From: Aphrocallistes beatrix | Taxonomy: Eukaryota; Porifera; Hexactinellida; Sceptrulophora; Aphrocallistidae | DNA: 64,000 nt | Direction: 5' to 3' | NCBI GenBank assembly: GCA_963281255.1 | Contig: OY725489.1 | Span: 3,410,001 to 3,474,000, forward strand | Part shown: positions 11,155-22,145 of the stretch, in pieces | Layout: each line of letters opens with the position of its first letter | Numbering within the stretch: the stretch's first letter is position 1 | The notes under the pieces: generated by a model | Told to the model about the DNA's origin: nothing | What the model saw: the letters and a program-made list of their open reading frames with translations, nothing else | Database searches by the model: none | Translations under genes and position numbers: made by a program

Positions 11155-12107
11155 GCCAATTTAGCTAATGTTGGTAATGCGGTTTGGTGCAAATTCCTAT
11201 TTCTTCACGACAAATGAGATAAACCAGTCCGAAGTTATAGAAATGTAATATATAATTCCTATTACAATAGGTTCTATTACTATTACTATTACTATTACTT
11301 CTAAAATAATCGTTACTATTACATATTACTATTACCCCAGGCACTCTAATGACACTCTAATTTATGCCCCCTCTCGCGAAATTCCTGGCGCCACCCCTGA
11401 TTGTTGGCTAAGTCTTATTGCAAGATAACATTGATATATAATTCGGAGCGCCTGCATTGTCCGAAAACTTTTCTTATATTTACCATATTTCGGATGATTT
11501 CGAGCCATAGCGACTAAAAACCAAGCAGCTACAGACAGTACTAGCTAGTACATATGCTACGGTGGGTGTGCAAAATCCCATGATTACATTGTTATGCGCC
11601 TAAAATTGCATGATATCACGTGAGTAGATAAATTCTCCACCTCAAATGTTCATAAAATATTCTAATTATTTCTTTAAAAATGCGAAAATCGGATTTTACA
11701 TATTATTATTTACATATTAGTTTTGAACCAAAAGCGAGTTCTTAACTCGCTTTTGGTTCAAACAAGAATTTTTCAGAAAGTGTGAGCATATGTATATAAA
11801 CTTATGTAATAACTCCTAACACTCACATATTTTAACTTTCAAAGTGCAAAATTCGAAATATTCCTATTAAAATATATTGTAGACAAAAGTAAACAAATCA
11901 ATCATCAAATTTACTCCAAAATATGATATTCGAAATCTACACCCCTGAAAACGCCATGTCAACCGTTGAAAGCAAATTTCTAGCATATTTTTTAGATTTG
12001 TTTACTTCAAGTATCTAATGTAAACAAAAGTAAACAAAAAATGTATCATAAAAATCTGAAAATATGATATTCGAAACATACACCTCCTAATAACCCCATG
12101 TTACCCC
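11155..12107. other. Non-coding stretch with fragments of dispersed repeats
   Basis: Simple TTACTA repeats occur near 11270-11330. Minus-orientation pieces of the family A interior occur near 11925-11990 and 12060-12110 (ATATGATATTCGAAAT, ACACCCCTGAAAACGCCATG). No gene seen. Confidence 0.5.
11724..11760. repeat. Perfect 17-bp hairpin
   Basis: TGAACCAAAAGCGAGTT, a CTT loop, then its exact complement AACTCGCTTTTGGTTCA. It stands out from the AT-rich surroundings. Its role is unknown. Confidence 0.75.
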
Positions 12108-12440
12108 TTCTGTAACGAATTGATTGAAAAAAACTGCCCCGCACAAAAGGCTGATTTTTGGCATGTGGGAGTCTATGGCTCCAATAAGTTCTGAGCTCAG
12201 AGCAAAATGTCGACTCATCATGGAATTATTACGTCATTATTACATTTTTTAAAGTTAAGCAATACAGTTATTCGAGCATAACTCAGCCGTTATAGGAGAT
12301 AGAAGGCTGAAATTTCAATCAAATATGTATACTAACATACCTCACATATGATGCAACTATCATCTAAAAATGATGACTCATCACTCGTTATGACGTCATC
12401 ATTACTCACCAATTTTAAAAATTGATAATTTTGGTCAATG
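12108..12440 (+). mobile_element. Family A element, copy A5 (5' part)
   Basis: Matches A3 (40211-40550) from GTAACGAATTGATTGAA through TTGGCATGTGGGAGTC and CTCATCATGGAATTATTACG to TATGACGTCATCATTACTC. It then diverges, so the hairpin tail is absent. Confidence 0.65.
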
Positions 12441-12784
12441 ATTCGGAACCAAAAAAAGTCCTACTTTTTACCACTACATCATATGTCACTGAAAATTGAT
12501 CAATCTTGCGATGTGGTCACGAAGTTCATCGAACTGTAGACTCTGAATGAGGAGTATCCAAAAAATGTTTTAGATTTGGATTTTGAGAAGTTCCTGCGAA
12601 ATCAACAGCATTCACTATCCTGCCGCGATAAAGACTAATTAATGAAATTATATTAGGTACTCGTAGATTACATATTAAGTCTATCCCAATATGCGCCATG
12701 GCCTTTCTGGTGGGGTAATAGGTGCTGCTGTCTTTTGGCAGGTGTCACAGGTTTTTACCTAAGAAATGTAAATACACAATGTCG

Positions 12785-13609
12785 TTAAGGTTGGCCTTTC
12801 CTATAATGACTAACTTTTAACTTTTTCAACCGATTCATTTAATTATTTCAGTGCAGATTTGAATCGGAGAGTTATCTGCAAAACTGCATTAATAATTGAA
12901 ATATTGCAACAGATAAAAATTTTTTAAAAACAATTTGGTCATTTTACAAGGAAGAAATCGGACACAATATGCTTACAATCCTTTAGAAACTTATAGCAGC
13001 ACTTAACTTCAAAATATGGTATATCAAAATTTTTCACCATAAAAAAAAAGACTGAGCATTGATGACTGGCTACCCAAAAATTACCACATTCGATAGTATC
13101 CGCCGGCATCCCAGACAATAACTTCTTTGAATCATGTCAGATCATCATTTTAATGCTAAATTCGCGCTCAGCACTAAATTTCCAGCAATTTGATATATAT
13201 ATTGATCATATTTGGAGATTTTTTGGATGTCCGTGCATAGCAACGGCCAGGAATTTTTTCACATTCCTGGCCGTTGCTAGGAACCCGCTGCCAAAGAATT
13301 TCTCCAAATGTGTCCAATATATATATCAAATTGCTGGAAATTTAGTGCTGAGCACGAATTTTGCATTAAAATGATGATCAAACATGGTTCAAAGAAGTTA
13401 TGGATATGAGACATTTCGGTTCAAAAATGTGTCCTTTTTTGTGCGACACCAGGTGGTACAAGTGGCTCTAAGTGGCGAAATATTAGCATTGAAATTCTAA
13501 AAATCGAGATTAATGTTTAGAACCCCTTTAGGGATCTAAAGATGATTAAAAAGGCCTTTGGCAAATTTTTGATAAAAAACAAAATGCCCATAGGAAAGGC
13601 CAACCTTAA
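12785..13609. mobile_element. TTAA-flanked MITE (piggyBac-like ends), 825 bp
   Basis: Left end TTAAGGTTGGCCTTTCCTAT and right end TAGGAAAGGCCAACCTTAA form near-perfect inverted repeats with TTAA at both outer edges, as expected for piggyBac-type insertion. A second left end occurs at 63735. No transposase is encoded. A fold-back element is nested inside. A partial right end recurs at 14947-15053 because of the tandem duplication. Confidence 0.65.
13118..13402. mobile_element. Fold-back element nested in the TTAA MITE
   Basis: Arms of more than 100 bp mirror each other: AACTTCTTTGAATCATG, GATCATCATTTTAATGC and CAGCAATTTGATATATATAT on the left, with their complements on the right. An inner 17-bp stem, TAGCAACGGCCAGGAAT (13238-13254), pairs with 13263-13279. 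The CAATTTGATATATATATTGA motif is shared with the palindromic element at 54430-56614, so the arms may be related. Confidence 0.7.
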
Positions 13610-13944
13610 CATATGTTTAAAGTAAGCGGTTATTAAATCATTAACAAAGCACAATATAGCTTAGAAATGTATTACCAGCATATATAAATATGGTGTCAGA
13701 GTACCCACATCCGTTGTTAGAATTTAGATTTGTCATCATATGGTGGCGCAATAAGGTATATTTGTGACAAATTTTGTGATTTTCAGAGTCCGTTTAGGGG
13801 CCCTTCTGAGTGTTTTTATTATAATATTTTTTGCATCGAACTGAGATGTGAATGGATTAATACGAAATATCTGGAATGTTTCAGGGAATGTTGTTACATT
13901 CCAGTGTTGCTATGGAAACGTGTTTTGGTCAGTTGGGATCATAT
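13503..13944 (+). repeat. Duplicated block B (first copy)
   Basis: A 442-bp block, repeated at 14947-15388 with an offset of 1,444 bp. It begins inside the TTAA MITE and ends at GGGATCATAT. The short plus-strand ORF at 13730 is duplicated with it and has no recognisable product. Confidence 0.85.
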
Positions 13945-14946
13945 TTTCACCTTTCGTAGCCATGCATGCTACTAAAACTGGTACATACTTTGTATATTTT
14001 TGGTCTGAAACAAAAAAATAGTATTAACGAATCTCATGGCAGTGTGATGAAAGAATTGATATAAGGAGCGGAGTTGAATTTACAACACGGTTCTTCCCAA
14101 TTACTAGTCGCGTGCCAGTATTCGTGCTCTCCCAAACTTCTTTACATACAAATTATGTTGTAGGATATGTTGACCCCGAACACCATCAAGCATTTTTGTA
14201 GATATTTTGGTAAATTACCTCTATGTGAATTCTGAATAAGAATTCGTTCATACATTCATGTTGCATTCTCTTTTAGTGTTCTCTTCTGGATTATATATTA
14301 TCTCTACATTCATACGGGAAAGCAGATTTTGATCGAAAACTAAAATCAGAATTTGATCGAAAATGGCAGTTGAAAAATGGTCGAAAGTGTAAAAGTAATT
14401 AAGTCGAAATTTGATCGAAAAGATCTCCGACGCTGGAAAATGATCGAAAATGGTTTCTTTTGAAATGTAGTATATTGTGGTGAATTAGTATGAATTCTCA
14501 AAATGATAACAACCATTGTTAGTAAATGAGTTGTCAATTACTTTGAAATGTAATATATTACTATTACTATTACAATAACATTTTGTTTATATCTAATATA
14601 TTCCGATTACTACTACTATTGCTATTTACTAATACTTATTACTATTACTATTACAAATTTCTTGACAATTACTCAGACTTTGCTATGATTAAGAATATTT
14701 GAAGTTTATTATTTAATTGATCATCCCATACAAACAAAATATCTAACCTATCTAACCTATTATTTAACCTAAGCAAATAACTAATTCCACTAAATTTATC
14801 ATACGTGTGAATTACATTTGATCATGAATAACTTATGAAAAACTTCATCAGACAATGAACATCTATCTGGCTTCAATTATTTTCCTGCGATGCTAAATAG
14901 TCTCTCTACAGGTGCGGATGAGGCTGAGACAGATAAATATTGCTGA
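13945..14946 (+). repeat. Duplicated block A (second copy)
   Basis: Copy of 10153-11154 joined directly to block B on both sides. The left junction (GGATCATAT/TTTCACC) is the seam of a tandem duplication. The right junction (TTGCTGA/ATCGAG) marks loss of the 2,348 bp that separate A and B in the first copy. Confidence 0.85.
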
Positions 14947-15388
14947 ATCGAGATTAATGTTTAGAACCCCTTTAGGGATCTAAAGATGATTAAAAAGGCC
15001 TTTGGCAAATTTTTGATAAAAAACAAAATGCCCATAGGAAAGGCCAACCTTAACATATGTTTAAAGTAAGCGGTTATTAAATCATTAACAAAGCACAATA
15101 TAGCTTAGAAATGTATTACCAGCATATATAAATATGGTGTCAGAGTACCCACATCCGTTGTTAGAATTTAGATTTGTCATCATATGGTGGCGCAATAAGG
15201 TATATTTGTGACAAATTTTGTGATTTTCAGAGTCCGTTTAGGGGCCCTTCTGAGTGTTTTTATTATAATATTTTTTGCATCGAACTGAGATGTGAATGGA
15301 TTAATACGAAATATCTGGAATGTTTCAGGGAATGTTGTTACATTCCAGTGTTGCTATGGAAACGTGTTTTGGTCAGTTGGGATCATAT
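14947..15388 (+). repeat. Duplicated block B (second copy)
   Basis: Copy of 13503-13944; it is followed by the original right flank (CTTGAAAATCGC). Confidence 0.85.
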
Positions 15389-15574
15389 CTTGAAAATCGC
15401 AAAAGCTAGACATTCAAATGTAATTCCATTTGATAGCCAATATATTATTTCCTATTAAGTGATATTATAATCTATTTGTCTAAATTCAATGGTTTACGAG
15501 ATTTTCGACAAATCACCAAATGTGACTAATATGATAAATTTCGTATTAATCCATTCACATCTCAGTTCTTGAAC

Positions 15575-15695
15575 CAACTCATTTCAGTGAGCTATCAACT
15601 CATTCAACTCATTCATTTGACCACTGCCAACTCATTCAACTCATTCAGAAAAATGAGTTGATTTTACCAACTCAAAATGAGTTGATACAGCCCTG
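15575..15695. mobile_element. MITE-like sequence rich in CAACTCATT
   Basis: CAACTCATT or its complement occurs about seven times in 110 bp. The right end, GATACAGCCCTG, reads CAGGGCTGTATC on the other strand, a hAT-like terminus. The left terminus is not clear. Confidence 0.4.
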
Positions 15696-15727
15696 AATTT
15701 TAGTTTGCCGACTATACTATGTACGTA

Positions 15728-15975
15728 CGAGGGGAGTTCAATAAGTAATTAGCCTGAACCTGAACAACTATATTTACTTGAAACTTTTGTTGTTTATTTT
15801 TCAATATAATCGCCTAGAACATCAATGCACTTCTCCCAACGTTTGATCCAGGTTTCAAATCCACTGTAGAAAAAGGTCCAAGGTTGCTTGTCATAAAACC
15901 TATTTACAGCTTCGACCAACTATTCGTCACTGCCAAATTTCCAAATTGAGACACCTTTTGGAGTCCAGACGAACA
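15728..15975 (-). pseudogene. mariner transposase C-terminal fragment with 3' end
   Basis: On the minus strand WKFGSDE is followed by one TAG, then LVEAVNRFYDKQPWTFF, SGFETWIKRWEKCIDVLG and DYIEK with a stop. This is the usual C-terminus of mariner-family transposases (a DDD integrase-like enzyme). About 60 bp further on, CGAGGGGAGTTCAATAAGTA at 15728-15750 looks like the element's terminal repeat. Only the last 75 or so residues are present. Confidence 0.75.
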
Positions 15976-17439
15976 ATAACTCAGAATTCCTGAATGCAAC
16001 CCTATCATTTTTTACGCATAAGGTATACATAAGAGAATTTTAACACACCTTCTACAGTTGTAGATTTTTCAATGACGAGCCATTTTTGTATAATCTTGAT
16101 TTAAAATTTAATTATTCATTTCACATTATGTAATACGAATCTTGTTCTGAATTTAACACCCATTACCGGATGTTAGCGTGAGATTTGAGACCATGAGAGA
16201 GCTTAATTTTAATATTTAACTATTCATTTTAATTCTTTCGAGTTCACAATTTGTATAGATCTCAATTATATAATTATAATCCTTGTGAGAATACTTGGTC
16301 AAAAGTATAAATAGAAATGACCCACTTTCATTTTCACTTTCAATTCACTTCCACTTTTACTTTCACTTTAACATTCCAGGACGTGCCAGGAGTATTATAT
16401 TACACAAATTATATTGCACAAAATGGTGGGATCTCTGCCCAAGCGACTGCTTGATAAAGGTGGAGGCAAACTGGAGTTCTTTTTATTATCGTTTACATGT
16501 TCGCTTAATTTTTGATCCTACTTATAACACAGCTGTTTTAATTTTAATTTTCTAAATTCGACTTCTACATTATATGTATAACATTCACATTCCATTCCCC
16601 CTGATCGCATAATCTTATGTCCAGTAAAATATCTAGTTCATGACTTGACTCTGGCAGTGAGCAAATGTAAGAGAACCAACAAAACCTGTGGCAAGACAAA
16701 ATCCATCCTAAGACAGCCACGTATTTCACACGATTGCCAGTCCAGTTGCGACGCATGTGATGGGCTGGAATCTACCAATGATGGCAGAGATACTATGATA
16801 AGAGAACGCAATCACAGTTTGGGAATTATCTTATTTATTGCATGAGTTATTTCAGTAATGTAAATTATGATCGAGAATTGAAATACTACGAGTTAAATAA
16901 AAATAAATTGTAATCTTCACGCCATCATATATCTTGACACCGAAAGGATATTTCGTAGAATAGCAAATCGTATACTAAAATGTGCTCCGAATAAAGTATT
17001 AATTTTTTTAATTCTAGAGAGTGAAGGCAATATTTTTTTTACCATGGAAAAGCTTTGAATAGTGATTAAACAATGAAATACGTAAATGATGTAAATATAA
17101 ATACAACTTCAGCTGAGATATTAAGAAGTACACAATGGAGTTTAGAGAAGTAGCCTCAGTCATTTTTAAGTAGTCTGCTGATTAGTTCTGAGAAAAATCG
17201 TATAACTTTGTCTCCAGGAATTAATGCTAAACTGGTAACATTTTATGCTTCGAGCAAAATCTATATTTTTGATATATTGCTTAGTAAAACCAGCTGATTG
17301 GATTTTGCGAAACAGATCATGATTAAAAACAGGTTTAAAGCAGGGTTTAATTCAAGCAATTTTTGAAAAATTGAAGAGTTAAAAATAGCTATAAAACAAG
17401 CAATTTATTGGTCTGCTGACCAATAAATTACAGAGTTTT
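15976..17439. other. Stretch with a possible promoter but no confirmed gene
   Basis: AGTATAAATAG at 16302 is followed by a pyrimidine-rich tract ending in TTCCAG (16377) and an ATG at 16422 that opens a short frame (MVGSLPKRLLDKGGG). This could be a promoter and first exon, but no later exon can be linked to it. Open frames on both strands over 16565-16845 are uncalled. The rest is AT-rich. Confidence 0.3.
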
Positions 17440-17720
17440 ATTGTTAGAAATAGCCATCTTCGGAAAAATATCACTTTTTCTATACATTAAATATAACCTT
17501 AACTCACAATAGAAATCATTGTACGACGCCACAATACATTCCTGTAGTTGTCAATAATCATTTAAGCAATATCTCATATACATGTCCCTTGTAATGTCAG
17601 CAATAAAAATGATTGTGTATATTTCCACACCTTTATGTATATATTTTCATAACTTTTGATGAATTTTGAAAGATATGCTAGGGACTAGCTACCATATTCT
17701 CGAAAAGTATATTTTGTATT
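17440..17720 (+). repeat. Family A interior fragment (A7)
   Basis: Matches A1 (3775-4015): CTCACAATAGAAATCATT, GTGTATATTTCCACACC and ATGCTAGGGACTAGCT. Both ends are missing. Confidence 0.55.
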
Positions 17721-17790
17721 TCTATTATATTTGTTGAGCCAAATTATTATTTTCCTCACATCTGAACGCTACTTACTCTCTCTCTTCTAG

Positions 17791-17921
17791 TACAATATCC
17801 GGGATATCACGCCTACAGATGAAAAATATAATGTAAGTCATTTTTTTGTATTTTATTATGTCATCTTGATATCTTGATACGTGTGCTTTTTTATTTCATT
17901 TTCTTTCTTCTCCAGGCTTAG
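17791..17921 (+). CDS. Candidate last two exons of a host gene
   Basis: A strong pyrimidine-tract acceptor (CTCTCTCTTCTAG) precedes a 42-nt segment (17791-17832) ending in a GTAAGT donor. After an 83-bp intron, TTCTTTCTTCTCCAG leads to GCT TAG (stop 17919-17921). The spliced end would read YNIRDITPTDEKYNA and stop. Both splice junctions keep one frame. I do not recognise the protein and cannot place upstream exons; a family A fragment lies just upstream, perhaps in the preceding intron. This rests on splice signals alone. Confidence 0.35.
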
Positions 17922-18173
17922 AGTGTCTTCCTTTCCAATCAAATATTGTTAAATAGGTTAAATAGATCAATATATGAAAAACAACGATGGTCTCACTGGT
18001 TACTGTATAATATCGATGTAGCTTAGCAAAAAGGAAAAACTGGTGTTTAATTTTTCTTTGGAGCCTCTAATTTTCCAGGGGGTCTAGACTGTCCTACCTA
18101 ATGGTCTGATTATCCACTTCTCATCAATACCTTAAACCTATGTAGTTTAATTAATTACCCACATACAATTAGC

Positions 18174-18294
18174 ATGGCGATTGAAAACTCTCGAAAGAGA
18201 GTTCGACGACGAGATGGTGCCGTCCCTCTCCTCACCAAAGCTACAATGCCCTACTACAACTACGATCCCTACTTGAAGACCCAGCTACTTCCGA
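18174..18294 (+). CDS. Candidate first coding exon
   Basis: ATG at 18174 opens a basic N-terminus (MAIENSRKRVRRRDGAVP) followed by a Tyr/Pro-rich piece (MPYYNYDPYLKTQLLP). At 18295 a good donor (GAGTAAGT) occurs; past it the frame becomes AT-rich and unlikely. It starts about 250 bp after the candidate stop of the upstream gene. gypsy-1 lies 250 bp downstream and might sit in its intron. Family not recognised. Confidence 0.35.
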
Positions 18295-18547
18295 GTAAGT
18301 TCCTTAATTCTTTTTATTTTGAGATAAGAATAAATGCTATTATGGTATGTGTTCGCATATATATTTTAAATTTGTAGATTTCTTATTTCCCAATTTAACG
18401 TTATAATTGTTTGCTAAATCCAATTATCTTTCATCATGTTTATATTTTCGATTCCACTCTTTGGTTGTAGTGGTCTATACCGAGTGTTTGAGTAAAGGAT
18501 ATTTCCTGCTGATCTTCGTCAAGATCCATTTCGTTTAGTACTGAAAC

Positions 18548-18743
18548 TGTGATAAGGCAGTTAACAATATGTGACTATTATAATTAGCTTTACAGACAAT
18601 CACAATAATAAATGATAATTACATACAACTTAAGACTATCACTCTAGTATATATAAGTAGAGTATCGACTCCAAAGAGAATACCAGCAGCGCTGCATACT
18701 AAGTTTAACATAGACTACGACTAGACTACACTACTATATAACA
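18548..18743 (-). repeat. gypsy-1 3' LTR
   Basis: 196 bp, reading TGTTATATAG...CTTATCACA on the minus strand. It contains a TATA-like TATATATA, and at 18598-18611 the sequence complementary to the primer-binding site. Confidence 0.9.
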
Positions 18744-18766
18744 TCACTATCCCCCCCCAAAAAACC
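18744..18766 (-). promoter_or_regulatory. gypsy-1 polypurine tract
   Basis: On the minus strand a run of six T, eight G and ATAGTGA stands directly upstream of the 3' LTR, the expected place for the plus-strand primer. Confidence 0.65.
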
Positions 18767-18909
18767 AACAACAAACCGCAACAACAATACGAACAGCCAA
18801 ACCAATCCCCCCCTTCTGTACGCAGACACTGATTCTATAACTTCATGCACATTCTCCGCATCTATCCGGTTTCCTTCTCACTCGAGATGATCTACGAACT
18901 CCTGTCGCT

Positions 18910-21900
18910 TCATCGTTCCGATGATCTACTCTTGCCCGAGGCTCCCTTAGCTTCCTCGCTATGTAATTCCTCTCCAATTGGTATCTCATCGGAATCGTTC
19001 GATAGAGGATCCACTGTTAGGGGCTCAGACACAGGGGTACGAGTGGCATCACCAACTGATGTACCCTTCCCTACAGTTATCTCTCCAGTATCCACTGTTG
19101 AGATATCATCAGGTGCAGCCAAAGATCGAGACGTCTTCTTACACCGATTCAAGTACACAACGTGAGTCTGACCCCCATTGAGATCCGAAATTTGAAGATT
19201 CACTCCACGCTTCTCGATTACTACCCAGGGACCCTTGAACATTGGGGAGAGGCAGCTAGAACGTGCTTCATCTTTAAGCCAAACCCAATCACTAGATTCT
19301 ATCTCAGAATTCTTCGTGCCTTGGATATAATTTCTTTCCATTCTCTGCTGAGACCCTAGTATATTCTCCCAAACATTCCTGTCGATCATTTTCCTTGCCT
19401 CTTCAGCATGTTGACAATAGCTCTGAACATCAGAGAAATCTGACGGTCTTTCAACAGGGAAAACGCAATCTGCTTTCGACCTTAAACGAGCTCCATGCAT
19501 CACTTCATGTGGTGAATAGCCTGTGCTAGCGTTTATATACGAATTGCACGTAAACGTTACCTCTTGCACTAGGGTAGGCCAGTCAGTCTCAGAGATTCGT
19601 CTTTCTGCTAGCAAACAACGCATAGCTTGCTTAAACGTTTCGACACTCCTCTCGGCCTGACCATCCCCCTGAGGGTGAGTGATATGGCGAAGACCGAAGC
19701 TTAGCGATACCTAACTTCTCACAAAGAGTATTAATCAAAGTACCGTCCACATTACGGCCTTGATCAGACAACACTGCTAGGGGATACCCATACCGTAGAA
19801 ACCATCCCTGCTCCAAGGCTTTTGCAACTGAGGTCGCCTCCTGGTTCTTCATTGGTACTGCTTCGAGATATTTAGTAAACAAGTCCGTCATCACTAATAC
19901 GTACCGAAATCCTCCAGCTGACCAGGGGAGAGTCGCTATATCGTACGACACCGTTGCTCTAGGGAAATTGTACTTTGGCTTAATGGGTAAAGGTTGCTTT
20001 CGAGCAACAACGCTCTCTCCAGTAAAACTTCTTTCTAATCATTTCGAAAGTTCTCTGGACTCCCCAGTGAGAAATTTTCATGAATAGTTTGTATCACTCG
20101 ATTACTCATTGAGGCAGGGATTATCACGCGCCGACTACGATAAAGGATCCCCTCTTCCAGTTTCATCCCTTTGAATTTCTTAAAGCGTCCATGACTGATG
20201 CACCCCTTCTTCCGCAACTGCTCTATAGCCCTAGCTGTCACTGGATCCGAGGCTTGACCACTTTTGAGCTCTTCCCGAAAAGAACCGGACTCTAGCTCAA
20301 TAATAATTCCCTCGTTCCGAGTAGCACCCTTTTCGGTATCATCCATACGGTGAATTTCGTTTGCATCCCGTACTATGTACACCTTCCTCTCCAAGTTCTC
20401 TATCTCGTTGTTCACTTCTGTATCATATTCTGTAGCACTTCTACTTAGATAATCAGCCGCCAAATTATCTATTCCCCTACGGTATCTGACTATGTAATTC
20501 AGTCCCTCCAGCTCAAGGAGCCACCTCGCAAACTTCCCTCTTGGGTCTCTTTTCTGTCTTAACCAAACCAGCGGGTTGTGATCTGATGAAATGATCACTT
20601 GCTTAGCTGCTTGAAGGTACTTTGAAAACCTACAAGCAGCTGCAACAATTGCCCATGCCTCCTTCTCTCCTATACTGTACTTTATCTGTGCCGCATCCAG
20701 AGTTGAAGTGAAAAATGATATCGGCCTCAGTTTGCCCCCAATGTCCTCCTGCGCTAGCACACCTCCGATAGCCACGTCAGAGGCATCAACCTCCAAATGG
20801 AAGGCCTTGGACCAGTCAGGGTACGCGAGCGTTACAGGATTCTGCGAAAGAGCACAGCACAACTGCTGATAACTCTCTTCGCAATTTCCGTCCCAGTTCC
20901 ATCTTACTCCTTTCCTTGTCAACTTCGTATAGAGGAGCAGCACTTCGGGAGAGTTGAGGTTGGAAGTCCCTATAATAATTAACTAGTCCCAGGAAGGACC
21001 TCAGCTGTCTTAGATTCGATGGTCGTGCCTGAGACCGGATTTTGTATCCATGTTTTGACAGTAAATGTCCCAAAATTCCGTTTCCCTGTACCCAAAACGG
21101 CACTTGTCAATTCTCAATTGAAGATTGGTCGATCTGTAGCACTGCAATACAACCCTGAGGTGTTTCAAATGATCATCGAACGAATTCGAAAAGGTTAACG
21201 TATCATCAATGTAGGGCAAGCTCTGGGGAGCGTCCTTCAGGGCTAGATCGATCATCCTCTGGTAGGTTGATGGAGCGTTACAAAGCCCAAAGGGCACCAC
21301 ACAGAACTCAAATTCTCCTCTAGGTGACACAAAGGCTGTCTTTTCCCTATCGGTTTCCTTGATTGGAATACTCCAGTAGGCACTTGCACCATCTAACGTT
21401 GAAAAATATTCACTGCCATGCAGCTTGTCTAATATATCCTTCATCTTCGGTATAGGGTATGCGTCCTTCCTAGTTACATAATTTAATGCGCGATAATCAA
21501 CAGCAAATCTAAGAGTGTTGTCTTTCTTTCTGATAAGAATAACTCTGCTCGCCCATGGAGAGGTAGAAGGTCTGATGACCCCATTATCCAGCATCTGTTC
21601 TATTTGAATATTTATGTCCCTTTCCGTTTGAGGTGATACTCGACCACATCTGACCCTCACAGGATATGCGCCTCCAGTTTCAATCACATGCTCCACACAG
21701 TGTGTCCCATTTGGCTTCTTAGGATTCGTGGCAAAGACATCGCTAAACTCCTCAAGTAATTCTGTTATTCTTGAACGTTGATGTCGAATCAGGTCAGGAT
21801 TGACATTCCAATCTCTTCTCCAATACGAGGTATTCTCATGTGATTGCAGCACACTATTGACAGCAACAGCTCTCGACATTAAGTAGTCTCGTCCCAAAAT

Positions 21901-22144
21901 AAGTGTTGGTTCTGCACTGTCTAATACCATGAACCTATGCTTCATAGGAGTACTCTTACCGATGTTAACTTCTAGGTCAACATAGCCTCTACTCTTGATA
22001 AGCATAACACATACCCCATGGACTCGACTTTGGATGAACCGTAAAATCAACACCCAAACCATATAGCGAAGCAGTGTCGATAATGGAGGGCTGTGCCCCT
22101 AATCTAACATTACACCTATCTTGATACCGTTCAATTTATTGGGA
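18910..22144 (-). pseudogene. gypsy-1 pol (protease, RT, RNase H, integrase)
   Basis: Polyprotein relic. Protease: GAQPSIIDTASLYG is preceded by Asp-stop-Gly, so the Thr of the active-site DTG is a TAG (22099-22101). RT: GVIRPSTSPWASRVILIRKK, LRFAVDYRALN, FGLCNAPSTYQR and the catalytic LPYIDDTLTFS. A frameshift near 21050 continues into LRSFLGLVNYYRDF. RNase H: LEVDASDVAIGGVLAQ and SSDHNPLVWLRQKRDPRGKF. A broken zinc-binding segment (IHENFSLG) follows at 20060. Integrase: YDIATLPWS, LSDQGRNVDG and, after a frameshift near 19680, QGDGQAERS. The C-terminal part (18910-19623) contains the GPWVVIEKRG core and a Ser/acidic tail. Reads from right to left. Confidence 0.85.
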
Positions 22145-22145
22145 A

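Noticed and set aside
13503..15388. Insertion of block A with a 442-bp target-site duplication
   Set aside because: No transposon makes such long duplications, and a tandem duplication plus deletion explains the constant 3,792-bp offset more simply.
13730..15458. Repeated ORF beginning MSSYGGAIRY as a conserved gene
   Set aside because: The two copies share sequence only within the duplicated block and diverge exactly at its edge.
16422..16490. Short frame MVGSLPKRLLDKGGG after a TATA-like box as a real first exon
   Set aside because: No convincing donor site or downstream exon could be linked, and the frame becomes AT-rich immediately.
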